From assembly GCA_040758595.1 (NCBI GenBank), contig JBFLVJ010000005.1:1-64000 (forward strand): 64,000 nt of DNA, given 5' to 3'. The translations under genes and the position numbers were made by a program. How positions within the stretch are numbered: position 1 is the stretch's first letter; each line of letters opens with the position of its first letter. This document shows positions 1-6,174 of this stretch, piece after piece. The notes beneath the pieces are model-generated. The model had not been told where the DNA came from and made no database searches. It saw only the letters and a program-made list of their open reading frames with translations. This DNA is from Bilamarchaeum sp040758595. Its GTDB lineage: Archaea > Micrarchaeota > Micrarchaeia > Anstonellales > Bilamarchaeaceae.

Positions 1-1
1 C

Positions 2-715
2 AGCATACTAGGCAAGAAGAAGAGCGTTGGCGCTGAGTACACTGTGATAGACATACCTGTCGGCCGGGGGGTCAAGGTGCCCTACGTGGAGAGGGGCAAT
101 GAACTGGCCAGCCATTTCATATCGATTGGCGAGAAGCTTGGGATAAAGATCGAGGCGCTGATAACGGACGGGGCCGAGCCTGTCGGCAACGGTGTCGGAC
201 CCGCGCTCGAATGCATAGACGTCCTCGAGGTGCTGGAGGGCAGAGGGCCGGATGACCTGAGGCACAAGAGCATCCTGATGTCAGGGAAACTCCTGGAGCT
301 GTGCGGCAAGGTCGAGAGGGGCAAAGGCTATAAGGTGGCCGAGAACCTGATAACGAGCGGCAAGGCGATGGCGAAGTTCAGGGAGATAATCGAGCTCCAG
401 GGCGGAAACCCGAAAGCGAAGGTGTCTGATATCGAGGTCGGGCAACACAGCCACACAGTGACCTCAGATAGCGCCGGGAGCATATTCCACATCGACAACA
501 AAGTGATGTCCAAGATAGCGAGGATAGCCGGCGCCCCGAGGGATAAAGGCGCAGGCGTGCTCATCCACAGGCTGAGAGGAGACCGCGTCGGACGAGGGGA
601 CAAGCTTTTCACGATATTCTCCGAGAGCGAGGCAAAGCTGGATTTCGCCCTGAAGGCGCTCAAGAGCCTGGAGCCCATAGAGATGAGGAAGATACTGCTG
701 GGCACATTGCAATGA
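2..715 (+). CDS. deoA: AMP phosphorylase, C-terminal part (5' truncated by window edge)
   Basis: This is the C-terminal 237 residues of an archaeal AMP phosphorylase (thymidine phosphorylase family). The enzyme converts a nucleoside 5'-monophosphate and phosphate to base and ribose 1,5-bisphosphate, the entry step of the archaeal AMP/Rubisco salvage route. The frame is open to the window edge, so the true start lies upstream; the GTG at 44 is internal. Visible family features are the segment GAEPVGNGVGPALE and the C-terminal PYNP-type domain with SDSAGSIFHIDN and GAPRDKGAGV. No Rubisco or ribose-bisphosphate isomerase gene lies in this window, so the pathway cannot be completed here. It is convergent with the next gene, abutting it with no gap. 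Confidence 0.9.
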   Translation, partial: SILGKKKSVGAEYTVIDIPVGRGVKVPYVERGNELASHFISIGEKLGIKIEALITDGAEPVGNGVGPALECIDVLEVLEGRGPDDLRHKSILMSGKLLELCGKVERGKGYKVAENLITSGKAMAKFREIIELQGGNPKAKVSDIEVGQHSHTVTSDSAGSIFHIDNKVMSKIARIAGAPRDKGAGVLIHRLRGDRVGRGDKLFTIFSESEAKLDFALKALKSLEPIEMRKILLGTLQ

Positions 716-1126
716 CTACCATTGCTTGAACGAGAGGAACGTGCGGGTGTCCGCCACCTCCTTCACTTTCCTTATCTTGTCCACTCTCGAATCTATGTCC
801 TCGACCGAAGACCCTTCCACTATGACGCAACCGTCGAACTCGCCGGCGATCTCGTAGGCCTCGCGATGGACGCCGAGCGCTGAGATGGAAGCCATCATCT
901 TCTTAGTCTCCCCTTTCGCTTTCACCATGATCAGCGCGAACATGCTCGCCCCGCTGCCGATCTCGATGGTGAAGCGGCGGATGATGCCGCCTTCCTGCAT
1001 CTTGCCTATCCTCCAGCGCACCGCCCCCTCGGTCATCCCGAGCGCCTTGGCGATGGCGACGTTGCTCATCCTGGAGTCCTGCTTGAGCATCCCGAGGATG
1101 CGTTCATCCGTTTCATCGAGCTTCAT
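716..1126 (-). CDS. Lrp/AsnC family transcriptional regulator
   Basis: A 136-residue protein with the two domains of the Lrp/AsnC family. The N-terminal winged helix-turn-helix (about residues 1-55) starts LDETDERILGMLKQDSR and has the recognition-helix region MTEGAVRWRIGKM. The rest is a RAM ligand-binding/oligomerisation domain. Such proteins usually form octamers and respond to amino acids. It is transcribed away from the acetyltransferase gene at about 1.23-2.24 kb. The spacer between them carries overlapping palindromes next to a TATA box, consistent with self-regulation and control of the divergent gene. The effector is unknown. Confidence 0.88.
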   Translation of the reverse strand: MKLDETDERILGMLKQDSRMSNVAIAKALGMTEGAVRWRIGKMQEGGIIRRFTIEIGSGASMFALIMVKAKGETKKMMASISALGVHREAYEIAGEFDGCVIVEGSSVEDIDSRVDKIRKVKEVADTRTFLSFKQW

Positions 1127-1196
1127 GATAGCACCACTCCCGCAAATGTTTAAACCGCACCGTTCTGCCTCGATGTCGCAAAAAGGGCAGGTTTTC

Positions 1197-1230
1197 TTAC
1201 GTAATTCGTAATATCATTACGATATATTTA
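1197..1230. promoter_or_regulatory. Overlapping palindromic operator plus TATA box
   Basis: A perfect 6-bp inverted repeat CGTAATATCATTACG (1207-1221) overlaps a second one, TTACGTAATTCGTAA (1197-1211). Both directly abut a TATA-like ATATATTTA (1222-1230) reading towards the acetyltransferase gene. Tandem A/T-cored palindromes beside a TATA box are the usual layout of Lrp-type operators. The Lrp gene ending at 1126 is the obvious candidate binder; this is inference. Confidence 0.6.
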
Positions 1231-1234
1231 AAAG

Positions 1235-2239
1235 ATGTTCGCAACACGTCAATTGCACAAGCGACAACCCAGATGCTGCGATATAGGATTGATGGACATG
1301 ACAGTTGTGCAAAAGACAGGTTCGGTCGGCGCTTCCTGGCCCCCCCATTACGATGAGAGGAACAGGAGGGTGAAGGGTTTCTGCACCCGGTTGATAGACG
1401 ACGCCTCAGGTCTCAAGCGCATGTTCAAAGAGATCAGGACGGCGGAGGAGATGGGTGCAGGGGCCACCAGGACCACCGTGCGCGCATTCGTGAGGGAAGG
1501 TCTTTCAGAGGGGCTGATGGGGCACCACATCGAGGCCAGGTTCAGCGTCTCGAACGCCCTGCCCGGATACGAGCTCCTTTACTTCGGCAGGAACAGCGAG
1601 GACCGGACGTCCGATGATTCCGTGCTCCGCAAGGAGATGGACTGTGTGCGGAGGATGCTCGCCCTGGAGAGGGCAGAGCCTGGATCCGCCAGGGGCAGGG
1701 TGGCCTCAGCAGGCTATACGACATCCAGGCTCAACGGAGATGGCCAAGCGGAAGTCGGGAGGCTTGTGGAGCTCTATCGCGAGGCGTATCAGGAATACAC
1801 GTTCGAATTGACGCCCCAGACGGTCAGCGAGATGCTGAGCAACGGAAACGTCTTCATCGTAGGACGGGACCGGAACGGCCGAGTGGTATCTTCGCTGGCG
1901 GCCGAGCATGTCGAGCTGGCGCTGGAGGACGGCCGGTCGGTGCATCTCTATGAGCTGAGCGATTATGCCACTTTCAGGGAGCATCGGGGCAACGGGCTGA
2001 TGACGCTCATGCAGATGGAGGTGGTGGAGACCATCAGGAGGCTGTCGCATGGACCGGCGTCGGTCATATACGCCGAGGACCGTGCGGAATGGATGGCGGT
2101 CAACCGCTCCTCCCAGAGGGCAGGCCTCAGCTACTGCGGCACCCTCATGCAGCACTGCGTGCTGGTGAGCGACCGGCAGTTCGGCGAGCAGGGCAGGTAC
2201 GAGAACCTCAATGTTTGGGTGGCGGACGGCAGAGGATAA
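1235..2239 (+). CDS. GNAT-type N-acetyltransferase domain protein
   Basis: A 334-residue protein whose C-terminal half (from about residue 165) reads as a GNAT fold: FIVGRDRNGRVVSSLAAEH, then the acetyl-CoA loop region FREHRGNGLMTLMQMEV, and MAVNRSSQRAGLSYCG near the end. The arrangement resembles beta-lysine/polyamine acetyltransferases, but the substrate cannot be named. The N-terminal 160 residues are not recognised. The longest ORF starts at 1235. The TATA box at 1222-1230 would place the transcript start near 1250, so translation may begin at ATG 1292 or 1298 (DMTVVQK) instead. The M20 peptidase gene follows after 2 nt, suggesting one transcript. Together they could be a small acyl-amino-acid metabolism unit. 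Confidence 0.7.
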   Translation: MFATRQLHKRQPRCCDIGLMDMTVVQKTGSVGASWPPHYDERNRRVKGFCTRLIDDASGLKRMFKEIRTAEEMGAGATRTTVRAFVREGLSEGLMGHHIEARFSVSNALPGYELLYFGRNSEDRTSDDSVLRKEMDCVRRMLALERAEPGSARGRVASAGYTTSRLNGDGQAEVGRLVELYREAYQEYTFELTPQTVSEMLSNGNVFIVGRDRNGRVVSSLAAEHVELALEDGRSVHLYELSDYATFREHRGNGLMTLMQMEVVETIRRLSHGPASVIYAEDRAEWMAVNRSSQRAGLSYCGTLMQHCVLVSDRQFGEQGRYENLNVWVADGRG

Positions 2240-2241
2240 GC

Positions 2242-3447
2242 ATGGATCCGGTCAGGTACCTCGAGGCATTGGTAGGGATCGAATCCGTTTTCCCAGGTGA
2301 AGCCGGGCTCGCCCATTTCCTTTCAAAAGAGCTGGAGCGCTGCGGATTCGACGTGAGGATGCAGCCCTTCGGCGACGGCAGGTACAATGTGCTCGCTGAA
2401 CGGAGCGCAAGCGCAGAACATGAAACGCGAGACTCTGGACCGGCTGCCGGGAACCCGAAGCCGGGGACTGGAAACGCGAAACCGCTGCTCCTATACGGCC
2501 ATATGGACACCGTCCCGGCATATGGCTATGGCCAAGGGCGGAATCCGCTCAAGCTGGAAGAGCGCGATGGAAGGATGCATGGGCTTGGCGCCTATGATAT
2601 GAAGGCCGGCATCGCCGCCATCATGCAGACCGTTGATGCGGTGCGGGATGGAAGGGCGCTCAAAATCATGTTCGTCAGCGACGAGGAAGCCGAGTCAAGA
2701 GGATGCTACGAAGCGGTGAAGTCGGGCTTCGTCGATGGCGTCTCCATGGCCCTCGCCGCCGAGATATCAGACGTCCATGACATGTCCGAGAGGACGAGGA
2801 CGATAACGCTCGGCAGGAGAGGACGGGTGCAGTACCAGATAGACGTGCCTGGGAAAAGCTTCCATGCGGCAAGAGCCGAGGAAGGGATATCAGCCCTGAC
2901 TCAGGCCGCGAGGATAGCGATAGAGCTGGAGAGTATGGAGATGCCGGCGCATCAGAAGCTCTCAAGGGGCAGCCAGTTCGTGAGGAGCTTCAGCTCCTCC
3001 AGCGAGTCCCTTTCGCTCCCGGACAAAGCCGCACTGCTGGTGGACAGGCATTTGGTGTTCCCCGAGAGCGCGGAGAGCGCAAGGGCGGAGATGCAGGATG
3101 CCATCGACCGGCTCTACGATAGCGGGGAACTGCGGGAAGCGGACGGTAGGAGGGCGATGGTGTCTATACGGCCGCGCGAGGTGCCATATCTGATGCCTTT
3201 CGTGACTCCCGAGGAGGAGCCGGAGGTTCAGAGGCTCGCTTCAGCCATACGGGACGCTCTCGGGCCTGATGTGGAACCGAGATACAATTACGGCATGTCG
3301 GTAGCCGACGAGAACCTGCTGGCCATGCAGGGCGTCCCGACGGCGTCCTTCGGCCCCATCGGGGGAGGGGAGCACTCTTCCGGCGAGTGGGTTTCCAAAA
3401 GGAGCTATCTGGAACTGATCGAGGTATTGAAGAGGCTCATCGCTTAA
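2242..3447 (+). CDS. M20 family metallopeptidase / amidohydrolase (ArgE/DapE-like)
   Basis: A 401-residue zinc-dependent M20 hydrolase. The metal-binding segments are visible in order: YGHMDTVPAY (His87, Asp89), GLGAYDMKAGIAAI, SDEEAES, AAEISD, and GGGEHSSGEWVS near the C-terminus. A dimerisation domain lies between. The family removes acyl groups or cleaves dipeptides; the exact substrate is not determinable. The ATG at 2242 gives the normal N-terminus; upstream in-frame codons overlap the previous gene. Residues about 60-81 (ETRDSGPAAGNPKPGTGNAK) are an unusual Gly/Pro-rich insertion just before the catalytic HMD strand. It is encoded by a copy of the dispersed palindromic repeat described separately, apparently tolerated in a surface loop. 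Confidence 0.85.
   Translation: MDPVRYLEALVGIESVFPGEAGLAHFLSKELERCGFDVRMQPFGDGRYNVLAERSASAEHETRDSGPAAGNPKPGTGNAKPLLLYGHMDTVPAYGYGQGRNPLKLEERDGRMHGLGAYDMKAGIAAIMQTVDAVRDGRALKIMFVSDEEAESRGCYEAVKSGFVDGVSMALAAEISDVHDMSERTRTITLGRRGRVQYQIDVPGKSFHAARAEEGISALTQAARIAIELESMEMPAHQKLSRGSQFVRSFSSSSESLSLPDKAALLVDRHLVFPESAESARAEMQDAIDRLYDSGELREADGRRAMVSIRPREVPYLMPFVTPEEEPEVQRLASAIRDALGPDVEPRYNYGMSVADENLLAMQGVPTASFGPIGGGEHSSGEWVSKRSYLELIEVLKRLIA
2418..2484. repeat. Dispersed palindromic repeat, copy inside the M20 peptidase gene
   Basis: The stretch contains GAAACGCGAGACTCTGGACC, GGGAACCCGAAGCCGGGGAC and GGAAACGCGAAACCG. These are variants of the GAAACCCGRGACCGGGAAC-type words found in eight other places in the window. 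It is in frame with the surrounding peptidase and adds about 22 residues. Confidence 0.7.
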
Positions 3448-3456
3448 GCCCAGCGT

Positions 3457-3921
3457 TCAGACATCGTCCTTGGTCACTTCGAAGCAAGCCAGGGCGCTCG
3501 TCTTCAGTATGCCCGGCATCATGTGGATGCGGTCCATCACGAGGTTGCCGATCTCTTCTATCGAGCGGGCCCGGATTTTGAGCAAAAAGTCCCATTCGCC
3601 GGAGAGCATGTAGACGCCGACCACCCCGGATACGTGGGCAAGCTCGCGGGCCACATCCTTCTGCCTGAGCTTGGACCTGGGATCGTATTCGACGAACACG
3701 AAGGATAGCGTCTGAAGGCCGGTCTTGTGATAATCCTCTTCGATGGTGAATCGCTTTATCACGCCTGCCTTCTTCATCCGCGAGATCCTCTCGTGTATGG
3801 TTGCACGGGGGATGCCGAACCTATCTGACAGTCTGGCCATGGTCTGCCTTGCGTCTTTCTTCAGAGCATGCAGTATGTGGTGGTCATATTTGTCCAGCTT
3901 TATCTCATCCACATCAGACAA
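3457..3921 (-). CDS. Lrp/AsnC family transcriptional regulator
   Basis: A 154-residue second Lrp/AsnC regulator in the window. The N-terminal helix-turn-helix spans LDKYDHHILHALKKDARQ to FGIPRATIHERISRM, followed by a RAM domain with SGEWDFLLKIRARSIEEI. The start ATG is at 3921. Upstream, four copies of a TATCCGG half-site flank and follow the TATA-like element, a strong hint of autoregulation. It is convergent with the M20 peptidase gene, with a 9-nt gap. The ligand and target genes cannot be read from sequence. Confidence 0.88.
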   Translation of the reverse strand: MSDVDEIKLDKYDHHILHALKKDARQTMARLSDRFGIPRATIHERISRMKKAGVIKRFTIEEDYHKTGLQTLSFVFVEYDPRSKLRQKDVARELAHVSGVVGVYMLSGEWDFLLKIRARSIEEIGNLVMDRIHMMPGILKTSALACFEVTKDDV

Positions 3922-4001
3922 TATCCGGTAAAAGCTTTTAAATATGAGTATTTTTCCGGATAGATACCATTAATAGCGATTAGAATCCGGATAATATCCG
4001 G
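3922..4001 (-). promoter_or_regulatory. Promoter with four TATCCGG half-sites
   Basis: TATCCGGTAAAA (3922-3933), TTTTCCGGATA (3952-3962, reverse orientation), ATCCGGAT (3985-3992) and TATCCGGGAAAA (3995-4006) surround the minus-strand TATA-like CATATTTAAAAG (3935-3946). Repeated half-sites in both orientations before an Lrp gene suggest a cooperative operator. The binding protein is inferred, not shown. Confidence 0.6.
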
Positions 4002-4039
4002 GAAAAGAGAACCAGAAGGAGATTAGGGCGCTTTCACGT

Positions 4040-4489
4040 CTAGTCCATCGGACAGAAAGTCCGGCTGCCAGGGCCTTTGGGGAGTGGCTTATCGGGATTC
4101 ATCCCCATGTGCTCGATCTTCATGCATCTGTCCATGACCACGAAAAGGCCGGCTGCCATCGCCCGCTTAGCGGCATCCTCATTGACCACGCCCAGCTGCA
4201 TCCAGACCGCTTTCGCGCCTATTGCGATGGCCTCGTCCACTATGGGTGGGACCGCCTCGCTCCGCCTGAATATATCCACGATGTCGATCCTGGTTTTTTT
4301 CGGGATGGCCAAGAGGGTGGGATAGGCCTTGATGCCCTCCCATTCGGTGAGTTTCGGATTCACGGGGATTATCCGGTAGCCTTGTTTGAGAAGATAGCTC
4401 GCCACGTCGTGGCTCGGGCGCTCGGGATCGTCCGAGAGGCCCACGACAGCGATGACCTTGGATTTTTTCAGCAATCCTGGGATGTCCAT
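4040..4489 (-). CDS. CoA-binding domain protein (YccU/CoA_binding_2 family)
   Basis: A 149-residue single-domain Rossmann protein of the CoA_binding_2 type. Visible motifs are VIAVVGLSDDPERPSHDVA (nucleotide-binding turn near the N-terminus), YRIIPVNPKL, and VWMQLGVVNEDAAKRA. Family members bind CoA; their physiological role is mostly unknown. The length matches the family. The start at 4489 lies about 25 nt from a TATTTAAAAG element that is also placed to serve the tRNA-Tyr gene in the opposite direction. Confidence 0.85.
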   Translation of the reverse strand: MDIPGLLKKSKVIAVVGLSDDPERPSHDVASYLLKQGYRIIPVNPKLTEWEGIKAYPTLLAIPKKTRIDIVDIFRRSEAVPPIVDEAIAIGAKAVWMQLGVVNEDAAKRAMAAGLFVVMDRCMKIEHMGMNPDKPLPKGPGSRTFCPMD

Positions 4490-4507
4490 AAGAGAGCCCC
4501 GACGGCA

Positions 4508-4518
4508 TTATTTAAAAG
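4508..4518. promoter_or_regulatory. Bidirectional TATA element for CoA-binding gene and tRNA-Tyr
   Basis: TTATTTAAAAG lies about 30 nt before the tRNA-Tyr 5' end (4545) and about 25 nt before the minus-strand start codon at 4489. It is well placed for both directions. Confidence 0.5.
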
Positions 4519-4580
4519 GACTTCCGAGCTTCACTTATCATTATCCCGCCTTAGCTCAACGGTAGAGCGGCCGGCTGTAG

Positions 4581-4610
4581 TTTTGCTTTGCTCGGTTTTG
4601 ACGAGTGGAT
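4581..4610 (+). other. tRNA-Tyr intron 1 (canonical position 37/38)
   Basis: Thirty nucleotides follow G37 (4580), and the exon resumes at A38 (4611). The position is fixed by the perfect anticodon stem. The bulge-helix-bulge is weak here: the central helix would be CTGT/GTGG with mostly wobble pairs. Confidence 0.75.
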
Positions 4611-4631
4611 ACCGGCAGGTTGCTTGTTCAA

Positions 4632-4669
4632 TTGCGCCCGACACCCGAAGGTGCGCGAGCGCAGGACAA
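4632..4669 (+). other. tRNA-Tyr intron 2 (T-loop, position 58/59)
   Basis: Thirty-eight nucleotides interrupt the T-loop. Removing them restores the stem GCTTG/CAGGC with loop TTCAAAT. A good bulge-helix-bulge surrounds both junctions, with 3-nt bulges, a 4-bp central helix containing one G-U pair, and a 5-bp inner helix. Confidence 0.78.
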
Positions 4670-4734
4670 ATCAGGCAGGCGGGATCTTCTATTCCTCCAT
4701 CGTCATCAGCCCAGTCCAACCACTTTCCACAACT

Positions 4735-4744
4735 ATTTATAAAC
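4735..4744 (+). promoter_or_regulatory. TATA box of the 4767 gene
   Basis: ATTTATAAAC is centred about 27 nt before ATG 4767, as in a leaderless archaeal transcript. This supports the reality of that small gene. Confidence 0.55.
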
Positions 4745-4766
4745 CGTTCCTTGCACACATATCCCC

Positions 4767-5150
4767 ATGAGTGCTAACATGAGTCAGGGGATGCGATATG
4801 ACCCCCTCAGGATGGATGTCCATAGCAGCAGGATGAGGGATTTCCAAGGTGCAAAATCCATAGTGCTCGTCGTGAGGCATAGTTTCGACAGCGGCCCTGG
4901 AAGGCGCGTCGCGGTGCTCACAAACCTAAGGAAGGATAGCGGCGACGGACCGGTCATGGAAGTTCCATGGGGGCTCCTGGAATCCGAATCCAACAGGACG
5001 CTCCGCAAAGGTGGCCTCGTAGAGGTCAGCGACGGCAAAGAGAAGGCGCTCTTCCTCGTGACGAACGTGATTGATGTGGGCCTGAAATCGAAGAGCCCGC
5101 TATCCGAACCCGTGATGAGGAGCGCTGGCGCCGACAAGGGCACCAACTGA
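4767..5150 (+). CDS. Small protein of unknown function
   Basis: A 127-residue protein that I do not recognise. It appears soluble and beta-rich: strands such as SIVLVVRHSF, RRVAVLTNL and KALFLVTNVIDVGL alternate with basic turns. No signal peptide, cysteine cluster or nucleotide-binding motif is visible. The plus strand was preferred over an overlapping minus-strand ORF because a TATA box sits 27 nt before this ATG. It is convergent with the DNase I-like gene, separated by 7 nt. Confidence 0.6.
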   Translation: MSANMSQGMRYDPLRMDVHSSRMRDFQGAKSIVLVVRHSFDSGPGRRVAVLTNLRKDSGDGPVMEVPWGLLESESNRTLRKGGLVEVSDGKEKALFLVTNVIDVGLKSKSPLSEPVMRSAGADKGTN

Positions 5151-5157
5151 CGCTAGT

Positions 5158-6174
5158 TTAGCCGAACCTGGCCCATACCGGATAGTGGTCCGAGACCTCT
5201 TCTGCCTGGCTCTCATTGAGCCCATATTCCTCGTCGAAGCGGAATATCCCCCACTCTCCGGTGAAATCATCATCGGTGGCGCGGGTGAAGATGATACGGT
5301 CATATGCGCAGTCCGTGGATTTGACGGTCGTGTCAGCATCGTCAGGGACCACCCATGTGAACGATGAATTGCGCAGCTCGAGCGGATAGCTTTGGGAGAG
5401 GTAGGAGCAGTCTGCGTTCATGTCCCCGAGCATTATGAAATCGTCCTCGTCGGGGAAGCGCTCCATGGCATCCTGCAGGACGAGCGGAAGGTCCGATAGC
5501 TCCTGCGGCGTCTCGTCCGGGTCCGTGTGTATCGTGATAATGACGAAATCGAAGGAGCCGTCGATCTTTTCGAATCTCGCTATGAACGGCTCCCTCTGGA
5601 AAAGGTCCGTGGATGCGCCTTCAGGCGGGTCCTGGAAGGTGTAGTCTGTGCCGGGGATGAGACTTAAGACCTCGGGATCGTAGATGAAGGCGTAGTTCTC
5701 CTTGCTCGATGTCCTGCCGAGCCTCGGGCTGGATATGGCTTCATAGTCCGGCCCGGGAAGGGCGTTTATCTGTTCAAGGTAGATGGGAAGCGTCGTCTCG
5801 CTGCTGTCCCTTATCTCCTGGATGGCCATGAAATCGTAGCGGCGGGCTATCGTAGTCAGGACGTCCATCACTCCAGGTTTCGAGCGTTTCGACTCCCCGA
5901 AAACCTGGATGTTGAACGTCGCGATTGTCAATGTGGCGTTTTGGGTTTCGGGTCCTGTGGTTTGGGTTTCGTTGTCACCGGTGCCGGACGGGGATTGGTT
6001 GGTCGCAGGTTCCGGGTTTTGTGTCCTGTTGGCGGGTTCTGGGTTCTGGTTTTCCGGAGACTGGATACCGGATGCCGGCGGCTGGATCAATGCGTAGATG
6101 ACGATGAGCGCGAGCATCAGCAGGAGCGCTGCTATCGGCCCTGCCGCAAGCTTTTTCCGCCGCCCCATATTCAC
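5158..6174 (-). CDS. Membrane-anchored DNase I-like endonuclease/exonuclease/phosphatase
   Basis: A 338-residue protein. Residues about 10-33 form a hydrophobic signal anchor (AAGPIAALLLMLALIVIYAL). A low-complexity Pro/Asn/Thr linker follows, and then the DNase I fold. Catalytic landmarks of that superfamily are visible: ATFNIQVFGESK, MAIQEIRD (metal-binding Glu), IITIHTDPDE (His), MLGDMNADC (Asp/Asn) and the C-terminal SDHYPVW (Asp-His). The enzyme should act outside the cell on nucleic acid or another phosphodiester. The GTG start overlaps the stop of the upstream reductase gene as GTGA; ATG 6168 is an alternative. The linker is encoded by the dispersed palindromic repeat family (NPEPANRTQNPEPATN), an odd origin for a spacer. 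Confidence 0.85.
   Translation of the reverse strand: MNMGRRKKLAAGPIAALLLMLALIVIYALIQPPASGIQSPENQNPEPANRTQNPEPATNQSPSGTGDNETQTTGPETQNATLTIATFNIQVFGESKRSKPGVMDVLTTIARRYDFMAIQEIRDSSETTLPIYLEQINALPGPDYEAISSPRLGRTSSKENYAFIYDPEVLSLIPGTDYTFQDPPEGASTDLFQREPFIARFEKIDGSFDFVIITIHTDPDETPQELSDLPLVLQDAMERFPDEDDFIMLGDMNADCSYLSQSYPLELRNSSFTWVVPDDADTTVKSTDCAYDRIIFTRATDDDFTGEWGIFRFDEEYGLNESQAEEVSDHYPVWARFG
5938..6072. repeat. Dispersed palindromic repeat, expanded copy inside the DNase I-like gene
   Basis: The plus strand shows TTTGGGTTTCGGGTCCTGTG, GGTTTGGGTTTCGTTGTCACC, GGTTCCGGGTTTTGTGTCCT and GGGTTCTGGGTTCTGGTTTTCC. These are the reverse-complement words of the repeat family, apparently reiterated. They encode the Asn/Pro/Thr-rich linker after the membrane anchor. 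Confidence 0.6.

Larger units (their letters stand above)
4545..4684 (+). tRNA. tRNA-Tyr(GUA) with two introns
   Basis: The acceptor stem is CCCGCCT (4545-4551) with AGGCGGG (4677-4683) and discriminator A4684. It has the C1-G72 pair typical of archaeal tRNA-Tyr. The D-arm is GCTC-AACGGTA-GAGC. The anticodon stem GCCGG/CCGGC encloses CTGTAG, and after removal of intron 4581-4610 (30 nt) the loop is CTGTAGA with anticodon GTA at 4577-4579. The T-stem GCTTG (4622-4626) pairs with CAGGC (4672-4676). The expected 7-nt T-loop TTCAAAT is interrupted after TTCAA by a second intron, 4632-4669 (38 nt). Around intron 2, a bulge-helix-bulge can be drawn: central helix GTTC/GGAC (4626-4629 with 4664-4667), bulges AAT and AAA, inner helix TGCGC/GCGCA. 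CCA is not encoded. Confidence 0.85.
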
